A DNA stretch of 64,000 nucleotides from Cryptomeria japonica (lineage: Eukaryota; Streptophyta; Pinopsida; Cupressales; Cupressaceae), in NCBI RefSeq assembly GCF_030272615.1, contig NC_081405.1:654186920-654250919 (forward strand). The letters run 5' to 3'. A program made the translations under genes and the position numbers. The first letter of the stretch is position 1. Every line of letters begins with the position of its first letter. Under the pieces are notes generated by a model. That model was not told the origin of the DNA and did no database searches. It saw only the letters and a list, made by a program, of their open reading frames with translations. Positions 11,445 through 24,361 of this stretch are shown piece after piece.

Positions 11445-13634
11445 TATCAGATTTGATTATCCCTTATCCTTTTCTTTCTCAAACAAAATCAGATGAGTTT
11501 CCTACTTCTTATTAGCTGCAATTTTGTGCTTTGGCTTGGCTACTAGTTCCTGATCAGTATATGTCCTCTTCTGCTTGATTTTCCTATTCTTACAAAGATT
11601 TTCTATATGTCCAAAATCATGACAGTTATAGCATTTCACATTTACATTGAAAAATGAATCTTTAAAACTATTGTAGGGCATCGATTTACTCTTCCTACAT
11701 TCAAAACTCCTATGACCAAATCCATTGCACTGATAAAAAACAACATTCATATCCTTGAGTGCATTAAATGGATTTCTACTTTCATAACTCATAGTGGGCT
11801 TATTTGTTAATCTACAACTAGCTAACCTATGTCCAAATTTGTTACACCGGTAACAATAACCATGGAAGTTTGGAACATACCGGTTAGGTTGCCTTGGTCC
11901 TACAAATGTCTATCTCACTGGGGGTCTTCCTTTCATGCTGCTAACTCTAAGGAATCCTTCACGATCAACTCTTGCATTTTTCCTAAGATCTGAATTCTGG
12001 TACATTGAGTGTGGCCTTCGGTTCATTGATTGTGATATCAATTTGTGTGGTGGTTTGTAATAGCTTCTACATAAGTCTTCTTACTAGTATCCTTTCTTAC
12101 TGTGAATGTCTTCTTCTCTTCACCTTCACTTGAAGAAGTGAACTGTATCTCCTTATTGGATGTCTTTGCTATTTGAAATTTTTCCTTTTTCAAATCCTAA
12201 GCCACCGGTATTTTTAGATTGCTTCTATTTTCTCAACATCTTGTCCAAGGCTTCTGTGCTACCCTCATATTTTCTTCTCACTTTCAGTTCATCCTTACTC
12301 TTTTCAAACTCCTTTCTAAGCTTCACTATTTCTGCTTCTAGATCTTGATGCTCCTTTTCCTTCTTCATCAGATCAGAGGATGCAACTTCACATATCCTCT
12401 TGGCTTCTTCCAACTAGAGTTTTAAGTCAAAGATAACTTGATTGGACTCATTTAGGGATTGCTTCAAGTGATCTTGTTCTTCTACTACAACAAGTTTGAA
12501 TTTATTGAGTTCTCTTCTAGTCTTACTTAACTCCTCAAGAGAACTTATGAGCTCACCTTCTAGATCCACTTTGGCTTCAATGTCTTCTTCTTCCTCATCA
12601 TCACCAACCGGTTCATCTAGAGCCATAAAGAGATTAAGTTCTCTTTCATTCTCATGGCAGTCATCTTATGATGCAATTTCTTCATCTGTGGCATCATCCT
12701 CAATAGTATATAGGGTGTTCTGCTTCTAGTAGCCTCTTCTTCCTTGTCGATAGACATTCCTTTCTTTGTCTTTACCAACAGATCTACCAAAAATTCTTTG
12801 CTCATCTCCACCAGTTTCATTATAAGGATATTTTGCAACAAAGTGTCCAACTTTACCATAGTTGAAGCATTTGAGTGGTAACTTTCCTTTATAGTTGCCA
12901 GATCCTCTTTTGAGCTTTCTAACAAACTTTTCTACCTCTACATCCGAGTCTCCACTAGATCCTTAATGAGCAACCTCTTCCTTGCCCCTTTTGGTGGATT
13001 TGAAAGTTGCCTCTTTCCTTGAAGATGCTTCACCGGTTGTTCTCATTTCATAGGTAGTTAGAGAGCCAAATAGCTCATCCATTGTGAAGGTTTTCAGATC
13101 CTTTGCTTCTTCAATGGCAGAAACCTTTGTATCATACTTAGATTTAAGAGATCTAAGTACCTTCTTGACAATAATCTCATCAGCAATTTCTTCTCCAAGT
13201 CCTCTGATGGTGTTCACAGTTTCATCTACTTTGTGAAGGTAGTTTGCAATATTTTCTTCATCTTTCATCTGGATGCCTTCAAGCTCACCTCTTAGTGATT
13301 TCAACTTGGCCTCTTTGACTTTGTCATATGCTTCACATAATCTATGCAATTTATCACAAGTCTCCTTGGTGGATGCACAGTGAATGACCTTGAAAAACTC
13401 ATTATCTGACAGCTCGCTTAAGAGAGCATGTTTAGCCTTTGCATTATTCTCATACTCCTTCTTAGCATCCGCATCAGTGGGAGGAACTCTAGGGATAGTA
13501 TACCCATTCTTGACACACATCCACACATCAAAACTAAGAGAGGAAATATAGGTCTCCATTCTTCTGCTCCAGAAGGCATAGTTAGATCCATCAGACATGG
13601 GAGCTTTTGAGGAGGAAGACTTATTTCTTGCCAT
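11445..13634 (-). pseudogene. D gag with several zinc knuckles and a coiled coil
   Basis: The start is the ATG at 13632-13634, about 60 bases after the primer site. The first 223 codons (12963-13634) are the copia gag domain: FWSRRMETYI, then RGELEGIQMKDEENIANYL, then VLRSLKSKY. A degenerate knuckle near 12850 is followed by an acidic stretch (DDEEEEDIEAK) and a coiled coil (12225-12626). Further CCHC knuckles are near 11840 (CYRCNKFGHRLASC), in 11700-11750 (first Cys lost) and near 11600-11640 (CYNCHDFGHIENLC). A long gag with several knuckles fits Sireviruses. It is interrupted by stops at 12960, 12625, 12415 and elsewhere. Confidence 0.85.
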
Positions 13635-13695
13635 TGTGTACTTTTACCAGAATCTACCCAAGCTAGAGAAATTTTTAATCAACTGAAAACCTATG

Positions 13696-13707
13696 CTCTG
13701 ATACCAA
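13696..13707 (-). other. D primer-binding site
   Basis: The plus strand reads ctctgataccaa, which is TTGGTATCAGAG on the element strand, next to the LTR start at 13709. It is the methionine-tRNA type site. Confidence 0.88.
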
Positions 13708-13708
13708 T

Positions 13709-15428
13709 TGTTAAACACAATGTACCACTGCGAGGGGGGTGAATCAGTGGTTCCTAAAATATTTTCTTTCTAAACCAAGCCTTGAGTACCAGTTAACAGC
13801 CTAAACACTAAACAATCAAATAGGTAAGATAGGAGTGGATATCAAAAGGGCCAAACACACAAATGCATAACCCACAACACTAGATGTATGAGGAAAACCC
13901 AATATGGGAAAAACCTCAGTGAGAAATGCTACTGGGGTCTACTGCTCCAATCCAACCTCACAATGAAATAACAGTTTATAATGATTTAGGGAACCAACCC
14001 AAGGAGCACCAACCCCTACTGATTTAGGGCACTAGCCTAAGGAGCACCAAACCCTGCACCAAGAACTAACTTGGTGTAATACAATGCAATACAATTTTAA
14101 TGCAATGAAAGCACCTAGTTTCAAAGGAGTTCTACATCACTTGATCAAGAAATGTCTGTAGGTTAACAACCCACTCTTCTTCATTGGTTATCACACTATC
14201 AATTTTCAGATTACTCTCTTTGATCACTCACCGGTTACTCCTAGCCTTTCTTCTCTCTCTCACACCCTCACACTTCATAATGTCGCTCTTGGATGCCTTC
14301 CTAACCAATCACTCCTTGCCGATACACATGATTGTTAAGACTATAATAGTTTGCCGGTTACTCTATCTCTACCGGTTAGACCCTCTCACCAGTTCAGCCT
14401 ACTAACAAACACAATAACTCTCTGAGAAATAACTCTAAGGAAGATAATCTTTCTTCTTTCTTAGGCTCTCTTCTCTCTTACACCTTGCATCTAGCATCAA
14501 CTAATTTTAGTCTTGAGCTGACATATTTAACTTTTAGGGTTCTCGCCAAAGGCAACATTCAAATGGTGTCGTGTTAGGTTTTTGTTTCACCAAATTGATC
14601 CGTATTAGATTTGATCTGATTTTTTTTTCATGAATGGTTATTTGTATCACACCAAACAGAACCATCATCTACTCACTTTTTGATGTACTTTTTCTATTTT
14701 AGGATGTCTATGACATGCTTTTCTACATTTCTCTATCAATCACCATTAATAGCTCAGTTGTTTCCTTTGGCAAGCGGGTATAAAGATCAGATCTTCTTGC
14801 AAGGTTAGTTCAATCATCTTGCCACCTTGTCTTCCTCGATTCGCAACATTCTGCCATCCTTCCATGATTTTTGGGTTCTTCATTAAAGTCAACCTACTTG
14901 TTGACTACTACATCGATGAATACTTCACCGACCTTTGTGTGATCCTAACTTGGTTTCCACCTGTCATCCTTATTGACATCCACCTATGCTTGGTTTCCTA
15001 TGTCAGTTTAGCATCCTTCACCGACCAAGATTAACTACTAGTTCAACTCACCTTACTGGTATAACCTAACTTCACTGATGGTCCTTCATACTCATAGACC
15101 CCTTCTCTATTGGTGGATCAACTTGGCCTTCCATCAAACATACTAGTCCATCTACTAAGTCCATTTTCTGGTAGCATTAAACTTCTCTATGTATACCAGT
15201 TCACATCCTTTTGTTCTTCTTTTCTTTCTTGATTTTTCCTATCGGTGGTCCTTCTTGTAGATGATGCATTTCATGTGTACCAATAACATACCTTTTTGTC
15301 TGCTTACACACATATTGATTGACATCATCATGTCTTACTTGACCCATACCGGTCACCACTACTTACTCACCGATGACCATGCCATACTAGTTGACATGAA
15401 TGACAACCTAATGCCAATAATGCCAACA
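13709..15428 (-). repeat. D 5' LTR (right copy)
   Basis: This 1,720-bp LTR runs from TGTTAAACAC to TGCCAACA and is followed by GAGAA (15429-15433). It aligns throughout with 6465-8144. Confidence 0.93.
13724..13751 (-). promoter_or_regulatory. U5-end stem-loop, D 5' LTR
   Basis: ACCACTG (13724-13730) and CAGTGGT (13745-13751) form a perfect 7-bp stem about 16 bases from the primer site. The loop is G-rich on this strand. Confidence 0.6.
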
Positions 15429-15433
15429 GAGAA

Positions 15434-16950
15434 GCCCCCTCCTCCTCCTAAAATTCAAATCAGAAGGAGAGGTAAAGAAATCAAGCCACCAGCATAGGTA
15501 GCCACTGAAAAAAGGAAGAAGGAACAAAAAAAAATAGTTGTGTTGAAGAAGGAAAGGAAACAAAGTATGAAGGAGAAAAGAGAGAGCTAAGAGCTAGTGG
15601 AAAGAAATCAAAGGTAGTTAAAGAATCCACAGTGAAATCTGTTAAGCCACCAGTAAGTAAAATTACTTCACTTGAGAAATTGTTGGAGAAAATAAGGAAT
15701 TATGGAATACTAGTTGGTGTAAAAAGTCATTATGAAAATTTTGGAGAAGAAGAACAAAAACAGATTAAAGATGCAGTTGTTTGGTCAATGAATAAGTATA
15801 GTAAATCTTTGATTGAATTGCAAGGCTAGATACCTGATTCATTGTACAGTAAGCTAGAAGCTAGATGAAAGGAAGAAATAAGGCAAGATAAATAAATAGT
15901 TGAATTTGTTCTTATTCATTTGCAACCAGAAACCTCTAAGGATGATATACAAAATATTCTTTATAATTTAAAATCACTGTTTAGAACAAAGAAGAGATTA
16001 ACTAGACTGCTTGTTGGTGAGTCTCAGTCTGTCCAAGATGAGACTGAAGAAATCTTGAAGAAGTTTTTAGGATTTGTACCTGAAGAAGACGAACTGGTGA
16101 GAATCAAGGGAGATGATATCCCTGATACTTTGAAAATTGATCAATGTATCATACCATATGAAATCATGTTTGATGACACACCAGTTGATACACACACTAA
16201 TGAAGAACCAATCATTATCACTGATGAAGAGACAAAAGTGAATCCAACCAGTATAGATGAAGTGATGACTGAAGAAAATGCACAAGTTAATGATGTACAA
16301 ATATCTGAGCCCCCGATAAAGGAAGAGATGCAAAAAGATATTGATGTTGAGAAAAATACAATGCAATCAGAGAAAGATATAGAAATGTAGCAAGACACAT
16401 AGGAGAATGTACACATAGATGTTTAGAAATCAATGAATACAAATGCTGAGCAAACTAAAGAGCCACCAATAAAGATAGATGAGAAGGAGAAAGAAGAAGA
16501 TAAGCAAGAATAAGAGCATGAGTAGAAAGTGACCTCCTGGTCACTTACATCAAAGAAGATCCTTGATGATGATGAGGATGATGCAAAGATATCAATTCAA
16601 GGACCAATAAATATAGATATGATGAATCCGACAAAGATGATGGAGATTGCATCTGCCATGCAATCTAAGGCACAAAATAAAATTATGAAACCTTAGAGGA
16701 AAGAGGCACAAACCATATAGTCTTCAATTGATATTTTGTCCAGTTTGTTACCAGAAACAGACATTGATAATCTGTCCACTCCCATTGATAAATTGAACCA
16801 TTTGGTCACATCAATAGGTGAATAGATGAAGAGTCTTGGAGAGGCTGCTATCAAGAATGTGGAAAAGGAATATGAAAAGAGGAGAATTGAACAATTGATG
16901 AAAGATATTGATAGAGATAGAGTAGGTCTTGCTATGAACTTGGAGTAGAT
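15434..16950 (+). pseudogene. C3 accessory ORF, main visible segment
   Basis: It resumes the ORF cut by D. It begins with a basic proline-rich part (PPPPPKIQIRRRGKEIKPP). After a frame change it has a globular region (15632-16390) with SLEKLLEKIRNYGI, LYSKLEAR-like codons and LFRTKKRLTRLL, then an acidic, Thr/Pro-rich tail and a coiled coil (KNVEKEYEKRRIEQLMKDIDRDR) up to A2. It resembles the C2 ORF, which has DKLLSEIIEDGKLKNI and LYRGLEARR at the same relative place. From 16388 to 16950 the frame has about eight TAG stops against one TAA. The last, at 16946-16948, lies in the A2 target duplication. Function is unknown; 'env-like' is only a positional label. Confidence 0.7.
16946..16950. repeat. 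Target-site duplication of A2, left copy (decayed)
   Basis: TAGAT here faces CAAAT at 36533-36537. An original CAGAT with one transition in each copy explains both. It also makes the ORF read through as ...LEQI before the insertion. Confidence 0.7.
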
Positions 16951-18026
16951 TGTTGGTATTATGGATGACTTCATCATGTGTTGCATTGGTTTTGTCATTG
17001 ATGTCAACACTTATCCTTTTCGAGGTATACATTGTTTTTTTGGCACTCTGGTTATATTGGTTTATTGTTGAATCGACACATTGTGGTCCTGACATGGTTA
17101 GTGGCTTATGCATAGTCACCGATATATGCTTCACTGACATGTTATATTGTTCACTGATAGTGATGATGACTTGTTATCATTTGGAGATCATTTGGTTATG
17201 TTGAAGACATGGATTGGATGTTTGGATTTAGTGTTTTGCTTATTGGTCTAATTAAGTTCACATATTTGACTTTACCGGTAGATAGGTCTAGGTTATGGAC
17301 TAGTAATTGATATCTATTCCAGATCAGCACGACACGTTTTGGAAATGGTTTATTGATTGGATAATGTGTAAATATATTGAGTTGACATATTGTATCACAT
17401 CAAGACTTATTTGTAACTGATTTAATTCTAATATCTTTAGTGAGCTGACCTTAACATTTGGTCTTAGGTTTTGTATAAATGATTGTAAGATATTATTGAA
17501 GATTAATCATTCTGAGTGTGTGTGAATATTGAAGAGCGAAAATAAGTAGATCCTTGTGCAAATCATGCAGACATTATCTGAAGGTTGAAGGAAGGTTATG
17601 AAGGTGTTTGGCACTCATAGTCAAAGCTTAAACTAGTACCGAATCCAGTATTGTAGATGCTATTCTGAAGCAGTACATTGTAATTGGATTTAACCATCCA
17701 ATTGTAGTCAGTGTGACTCATATTTTGTGATTGAGCAATGAGCTCTAGGAGGTTGGTGTTTCTGCATGTGCAGACCCCATTTTTATTCACTTATTATCTG
17801 TAGTAGTATCATCTGATTGTGGGTAAGGTTTCCCACCATGGTTTTTCCCCTTACAAGGTATCCACATCAAAATTTCCATGTCATGTGTTGTGAATGTTGT
17901 TTATCTTTCTCTTTCATGCATTAAGTTATACCAACACTGCTATAACTGTTAATTTGTTTCACCGACATTAAGTTTGTTTTACTAGCACTAAGTTTCAAGT
18001 TGGATTAATTGGTTTTGAGTTATAAT
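16951..18026 (+). repeat. A2 5' LTR, first part
   Basis: It begins TGTTGGTATTATGG and matches the A2 3' LTR until 'gagttataat'. There element B interrupts it, 64 bases short of the LTR end. A TATA-like TATAAAT lies at 17474-17480, and the 3' LTR has the same motif at 35915-35921. Confidence 0.94.
18022..18026. repeat. Target-site duplication of B, left copy
   Basis: ATAAT here is repeated exactly at 30712-30716. Joining the two flanks restores ttataatttattt, which is present uninterrupted in the 3' LTR of A2 (about 36460-36475). Confidence 0.95.
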
Positions 18027-19341
18027 TGTAGACGTCTAAAAATGGTCAATGCTTGCAGAATCATAATTTAACATTTGTGCATTGCCTTATTTTAGGGTTT
18101 TTGTGTTGCATTAACATTTCTTCTATGTTGCGCACTTGGTCTTTATCATTTGCGAGCATCGAGTCCTTCTTCTACATTCCTCATTTTTCTCGCTTTCGAA
18201 TTTGGTCTTGTCAATAACAATCTTTAGTCATGATTTTGGTCGATCCTTATCAGTTTGTCATCAATCTTGTCATTTTACGATCAATTTGTCATCAAAATCT
18301 TGTCATGTTGCGATCGATTTGTTATCGATCGTCGTCCTTCTCAATCATGTCAATTTGGATCAATTAGTCATTGTTCCTTGTCAATTGGTGCATTTATCAA
18401 TCAAATCACTTATCGGCATTGGTCTTTTATCAATTCAAAATCATGATCGAATCGACATCAAATCAATCTTACATCAAGACCTAATTGTCGTCCTTGCATT
18501 TCTAATTTATCTTCTAGGGTTTCATGATTTATTCATTTAACCTTGTTTGTCATTTTCTCTCCATTTTCTCTTTAGGATAAATTATTTATTTATTTATCCT
18601 AAGTCTTCTTGTCACAATTAAATGTTTATTTAATTGGCTAATTAATTCTTTCCTCTTTTTGTGAATTAATTAATGAATGAAAAATTATTAATTAATTTAC
18701 CTTATTTTCATCAATTTTCTAATTTCCTAATTTCTAATTCATCTAATTTCAATTTTCTCCTATATTTCTCCTAATTTCATGGGAATGACATAGCAAATTT
18801 GTCATAATTTGTCATGATTGTCAATCAATCAATTTTGACATAGAAATTTGTCATAATTTTGTCAAAATTATCAATCAATCAATTTTGCATAGAAAGTGTC
18901 AATTTGTCATAATTTGTCATAATTGTCATTCTTGATTTGAAATTTCCATTCAAATAAAATTTATGCTAATCTTGTCTTTTCTCCAATTTGTCTATAAATT
19001 GGATGAATCACTTTTTCGAACCCTTGATTACTACCTGGTTGAATCAATCACGCTTCGAGTATTCTTGCACTACAATCTTGTCTACTTGCTTTCATATCGT
19101 GCTTATGCACTTGTAGGTGAGATCCACAAACAAAGCTATTTGAAGAAGAAAGAAGGACAATGGAGTCACATGAAGGAGACATTCAAGTCTGCATTTGGTT
19201 TGCTTAAGTTTTCAATCTTGAATATCTTGTTTTCATATCTCTATTGGATGTAATTAGGATTGATCATTGCATTTGAGCTTTCGTGATTGAGCTAGCTTAA
19301 TATTTATATTGCTTTGATGATTTCCACATTTCCTATCTACA
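18027..19341 (+). repeat. B 5' LTR
   Basis: It runs from TGTAGACGTC to CTATCTACA. Inside are repeated TTTGTCATAATT units (about 18806-18935), repeated GATCAATTTGTCATC units (about 18255-18320), and a TATA-like TCTATAAATT at 18991-19000. A 96-codon frame at 18963-19253 overlaps the TATA box and recurs in the other LTR, but I see no sign that it is coding. Confidence 0.95.
18992..18999 (+). promoter_or_regulatory. Candidate TATA box in the B LTR
   Basis: CTATAAAT in an AT-rich LTR, with the same motif at 30362-30369 in the 3' LTR. The position, about 340 bases before the LTR end, suits a U3/R border. Sequence pattern only. Confidence 0.4.
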
Positions 19342-19346
19342 TTAAT

Positions 19347-21496
19347 TGGTGAACCTGACCTGAACTAACCCCCTAACCATGCTTTTGAGTGCTTTTGAGA
19401 TGATTTGCAGGTCAAAAACCCAAGAAACAGGGTAATGCAGGGTTTTCTGGGAACTTCTGTGCCTGTGTGAGACAATCTGCGCCTGTGTCAAGCATTCTGT
19501 GCTTGTTTCAAGGACAATCTGCACCTGTGTGAAGCATTCTACGCCTGTGTGAGACATTCTACGCCTGTGTAGGGCCAGAAATAGAGGTAAAAGGCAATGT
19601 TTTTTACTTGCAAATTGTTCTGTTTTGCATTTTGTTTCTACTTTTTTGGTTTTTTTGGTACTGATTCTCTATGCAGCACCTTGGCATACACATGAAAAAG
19701 ACAACAAATGAAACTACTAACACGTTTTATGCAGGTTTGATAGTCAAAGACTAAACATATCAAACTTCTAACTTGGGTTTTGCAGGTTGCCTTGGACTAC
19801 AACTAAACTTTGTGTTTGTAATTAATATTTAGGCACCTAGTATGATTTCTAAATAAGATGGAATGAATGTATGTTTTATTTGATTGTTGAGTTTGACATT
19901 GGAGTAGGAGAGTACGCTCTCATCCTTCTTAGGGTGATCAGAAATCCAGATCTTCGATACTGTGCTCATGTTTTTGATTGTGTGTCACCTTTAGAGGGCC
20001 TGACTTCCTGACCATTTTCTTTTGCAAGCAAGTGACAATCATGAGAAGGGAATGACCCAAAGTGAGTATGGCTAGAATACCTTGGCATTCTAACTCACTA
20101 TAAACAAATACCTGATGGGTGAAATCTTTGAAGGAAGGGTTACGTGGGAATTGCAGTTACTTGGGAAGTGATGACCCTTGAACTCTTTTTCATATCAACA
20201 TCTAAGTAGGACCTCATGGTCTAAATCGTGCTTGCGTGACTACATTTGTGTGGTATCTTGGTGGGCTTAATGTCTCAATCATGCTTGCATGACACCAAGG
20301 AGTAATGCTTAACAGAAATCCTTACTAAACACCTTGTATTTAGAGGCCAAAAATCCTTCTAGTTGCTTGAGAAGGACAAGTTCGGATACTTGGAAGAGAT
20401 ACTAAGTTCGCCATGGGGAGATTTCCATGGGGACTGATGCTTGGCTGCCCTAAGAAGTGAGTGCCGTGAAGGGGAGCCTGTGGGGTCAAGCATCTATGTA
20501 TTCTCCTTGAATCTCATAATGAGTCTACCTCTCAAGTACCTACTGCCCTTGCCATCCATAAGAAATGTGTGAATGAGCATGATTGTTTTGAGTCTAAGTT
20601 GAAATATCTTGTCTTCTTTGCTTGTCAAAATTTGAGTTGTGTCTCATTTCAAAAACAAGACAAATTGATTCAAAACAAGGATTAACACAGGAATATTTCA
20701 TCCAACAAATTTCAAAACACCTTCAAACATAGTTGTCAAACATTTTTCAAAATCTTGTCTCAACATTCATGTCACTTAGATTTAAGTTCATCTTAGGTTT
20801 GCATTTTGCAAATTCATTGTTAATTACCAAGATTAAGTTTCACCTAGGTCATACTCCTTTGCATATCAATAAGTGTCATCCATTTTGCATGTGTCCTCTT
20901 GCATTAGAGTAATACCCTTTCATAATTCAACCTTAGGTTTTGTCTTAGGTTGACATTGTCATACATTTGCATTTGCATCCTTGTCCTCATAACATTAGGT
21001 CACATTTGCATACCCTAGGTCCCTTCATTAAGCTTAGGTCATTATCATATCATATTAGGGTCATTTGCATAGTAATTGTCCCTTTGCATATAGTGCCAAA
21101 ACTAGGTTTTGTCATACTTGAGTAACACAAATATTTGATACAACCCTAAGTCATTGTTAAGAATTCTAGACCTTATCAAACTTTTGTCTTTTTGTCATCA
21201 ATTTCATTTGGTCAAGCCTAGCTTAGTATCCAAGAATATAGGGGAGACATTATCATTTTGTCCTTTTTTCACTCGGTCCTTTTGTCCTTTGAGGTCTAGA
21301 CATCATTTCAATTTCCTAAGGGTCTCTTTTTTAGATTTTCATTCCAAAAAGTTTGTCAAAATCTTGAAAAACAACCAAAAACATAGGTTGCATTCTTGCC
21401 ATATATTGCATTTTCATCTATTTAGTTTGCATTTAGTTGCATATCATATATCATCCTTGAAAAATTCCAAAAAAAAATATTGCATTGCATAGTGAC
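19347..21496 (+). other. B leader: primer-like site and long untranslated region
   Basis: TGGTGAACCTGACC starts five bases after the LTR and has the form of a tRNA primer site, but I cannot name the tRNA. About five imperfect copies of a CTGTGCCTGTGTGA-like unit follow (19440-19575). From there to 21496 I see no convincing coding frame, only repeated TTAGGTCAT/TTTGCATA-type words between about 20760 and 21150. Confidence 0.6.
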
Positions 21497-24361
21497 ATGT
21501 CTATTGAAACAAGGTTCCAAGCACCAATGATGCAACAAAGTTTGACATATCAACCGACAATGCAATCACAATTCTATCCAACCCAACAACAAGGCAATAT
21601 CGATCAAACTTTTTATGATGAAACAAGTCTCCAAATACAAAAACTAGAGGAGAAACTAGCTCAAGAAAATGAGATTTTGGAACAAAGAGTGAAAAACATT
21701 GAGAAGAATAGATCACAAATGTCCAAAATGTTTCGAAAATTTCCAGGTCGAAATCCAAAGATTGAGCCAATTGATGTAAGATCTCTTCTTGAACTATCAG
21801 ACATACGAGGTCTCCTCTCACAAATAGAGATGATGAAACAGTTTCAAGAAAAGAGACAACATCAATTTCAACATTATGTGCCTCCACAACAAGAACAAGA
21901 AGGTGTTTACTATCAATTAGATTTTCAACCAATACAACCAATTGTTCAACATTTCCAACATACACAACCAATGGTCCAACATTTACAACCAACACAACCA
22001 ATGGTCCAATTTCAACAATATGTCCAACCAACTATACAATGTCCACAAATGGTTCAACCAATGGTGGAATATCAATGTCAACAACCACAACCAAACATTC
22101 AAAAACAAAGGTTGCAACACACACCAACCCAAGTTTCAAACATGTCAAAACAATTGAACCAAGTCCAATATCAAAACATGACATCAGATCAGAACCAACT
22201 CCTTTCCAAACAAGTTCAAATTCCAGATACAACTATGTCAAAACCTCGAAAGAAAGGTGGCTTTATTGCAAGGCTCTTAAGGAACCTACCAAGTGAGTTC
22301 TTTGAAGAAGATCAAGATAATACACTTATGTCTAGCAATGCCTCATCCCCCCGCAAACAAATGGACTCTCCAGTGGCATCTATCCCTACACCTTTAGAAG
22401 TTTCAAATGAACTTTCCATATTATCCTCATCAAACAATACACCCAAGGATGAAATTATTCAAGGGCTATCCATAATTGATTGCCAAGATAATCCAATTCA
22501 TGATGCACATCCTTGTCATGTTTCAGAAATACTAGACCCAATGCAACCATGCACTTTATTGCCATTACCTATTTTAGAGGACCCCATTTGAAGTCCCTCT
22601 TCCTCATGTTCAAGCATTGATTCCTTGCCAGAATCCATCACAAATGTTCAAAGTGTATTTCCTTCATGCCAAAATATTGATCCCTTGCCAGAATCCCCCA
22701 TGCATATCCAAAGTCCAACCCCATGTCAAGAGGATAATTTAGAGCACGAAGAAACGCGTCTTGAAATAGATCAAGATCAAGATCCTGAAACCTTATCATC
22801 CCATCCAATTGTTGACCAGGACCCCATGTTCCCAGACACTCATGATGATTCCCCTATTCTTGTCCATCCTATCCAAAGTCCCATTGACACTCCATTCCCC
22901 GGGCAAGATCAAGATATCCCAGTTCATCCAATCCTAAACGATCCCCTTCCATTTCATGAACACAATGTCCTTTCAAATCCCATTGACATTCCACTTCTTG
23001 AGAAAGATCAAGATATCCTTTCCATCCTTTATGATGATCCCATTGAAAGTCAAGAGCAAAGCACCTTTAAAGAGGATTCCAATGATCTTCCTCCTTGTCA
23101 AGATCAAATTATTCCTTCAGATCCTCCACAAGATCCACTTGTTCCTCCATCTCCTTGTCCTAATGCTCCATATACACTCCAAGATCGCATTTCTTTTGAT
23201 GATCCCATTATTTCTCCCATTTCATCTCTTGAAGAGCTAGTCATTGAACCATGTCCACTACACAATCCTAGTCCCCCTCATGATCCTAATCCCCCTCATG
23301 ATCCTAACGTGTTAGTGCAAGATGTTCATGAACCCTCGACATGCACAATGGGTTCTTCCACTTTGGTGCAATCCGATCCACTTCAAGATCTCATTATTTC
23401 TCTCATATCATATCCACCTCATAATGGACTCACATCTTCTTCCCAAAGAAAAGAGTATCCTACAAGTCAAGATATTCATAAAGGCAAAGGAGTAGATCTT
23501 CATAAGCAAGAATCCCTTCATGTTAAAGAAAATATTAAGGGTCATGGCCTCAGTGAAATTCCTCAAGACGTGGGTACCCCTGCTAAATCCAACATCGCTT
23601 CAAAATCCAAGCATACACCTTCCCCATCATACTTTCCATCTATCTTAGGTCCTTATATCCCTTTGTCCTCTATGCAAGGTCAGCAAAGGCACACATCCTT
23701 GAGTAAATTTCTTCCATCCAAAAGAATTCCATTTCATTCATATCCATCCATGCATTCCTTTCCCCCTCCAAGCAATTTGGATGCCAAGCATAAAAGTCAT
23801 AAGTCTAGCAATCCACATGTATTCAAGGATCAACATGTCCAATATAAGCGACATGTCAAAACAAAGAACAATATGATCTATAAAGAAAAAGAAATATCCA
23901 AAAGGTCCCAAAAGCCCATTGCTCAAAAACAAAAGTCAAAATATATATGGGTTCCTAAATCCCTTGTGCAAGCAATGCACTCCAAGGAACCACAAAAGCA
24001 TGAAAAATCAAAAACCATGTGGATCCCTAAGCAGTTCCTTGAAGCACAAAAGTCTAAAGAAACATCCAACTTGGCATCCAAAATTGATATTCCTCCATCC
24101 AACCCTCTCAAATTTGTTCCTCCATCACCTTCTTCATCCATTTTGGGCCCTTATGTCCCAAAATCCCAAGCTATTCCTCCATCCAAATCTCACAATCTGA
24201 GATCCATTTTTCCTCCATCAGTCCATCACCCCTCAAGGTGTGTGCCAATGTCGATCTTGCCAACATTTCCATCCACTGAAGCCCAATTCTTCCAATACCC
24301 TATCCATTATCCAATGCATATTTTCCATCCTTCGATCCCTTTCATCCCATCCTTTACATAA
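21497..24361 (+). CDS. B long sense ORF of unknown function, gag position
   Basis: One frame of 954 codons is broken only by a TGA at 22589-22591 (ATT TGA AGT). The ATG at 21497 is the first in frame. The N-terminal quarter is Q-rich with a coiled coil (LQIQKLEEKLAQENEILEQRVKNIEKN). A QPMVQ-type repeat follows (about 21920-22090), then a long acidic, Pro/Asp/His-rich part. The C-terminal third has two repeated modules: SILGPY(I/V)P, and a block with W(V/I)PK spaced alike in both copies. I see no zinc knuckle, protease or RT motif. The gag-like position and coiled coil suggest a structural protein, but I do not recognise the family. The near-intact frame contrasts with every other ORF here. 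Confidence 0.6.

Larger units (their letters stand above)
6465..15428 (-). mobile_element. D: complete Sirevirus-type copia retrotransposon
   Basis: This 8,964-bp element has two LTRs (6465-8144 and 13709-15428), a primer site, gag, protease, integrase, reverse transcriptase and RNase H, all on the minus strand, with exact GAGAA duplications on both sides. It interrupts the C3 accessory ORF. The LTRs differ by roughly 10% where I compared them (first ~230 bases), so it is an old insertion. All genes carry stops. Confidence 0.93.

Noticed and set aside
18963-19253. 96-codon ORF in the B 5' LTR, repeated at 30333-30623
   Set aside because: Its presence in both LTRs follows from LTR duplication. 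It overlaps the candidate TATA box, has no recognisable domain, and its differences between copies are not biased to silent sites in an obvious way.
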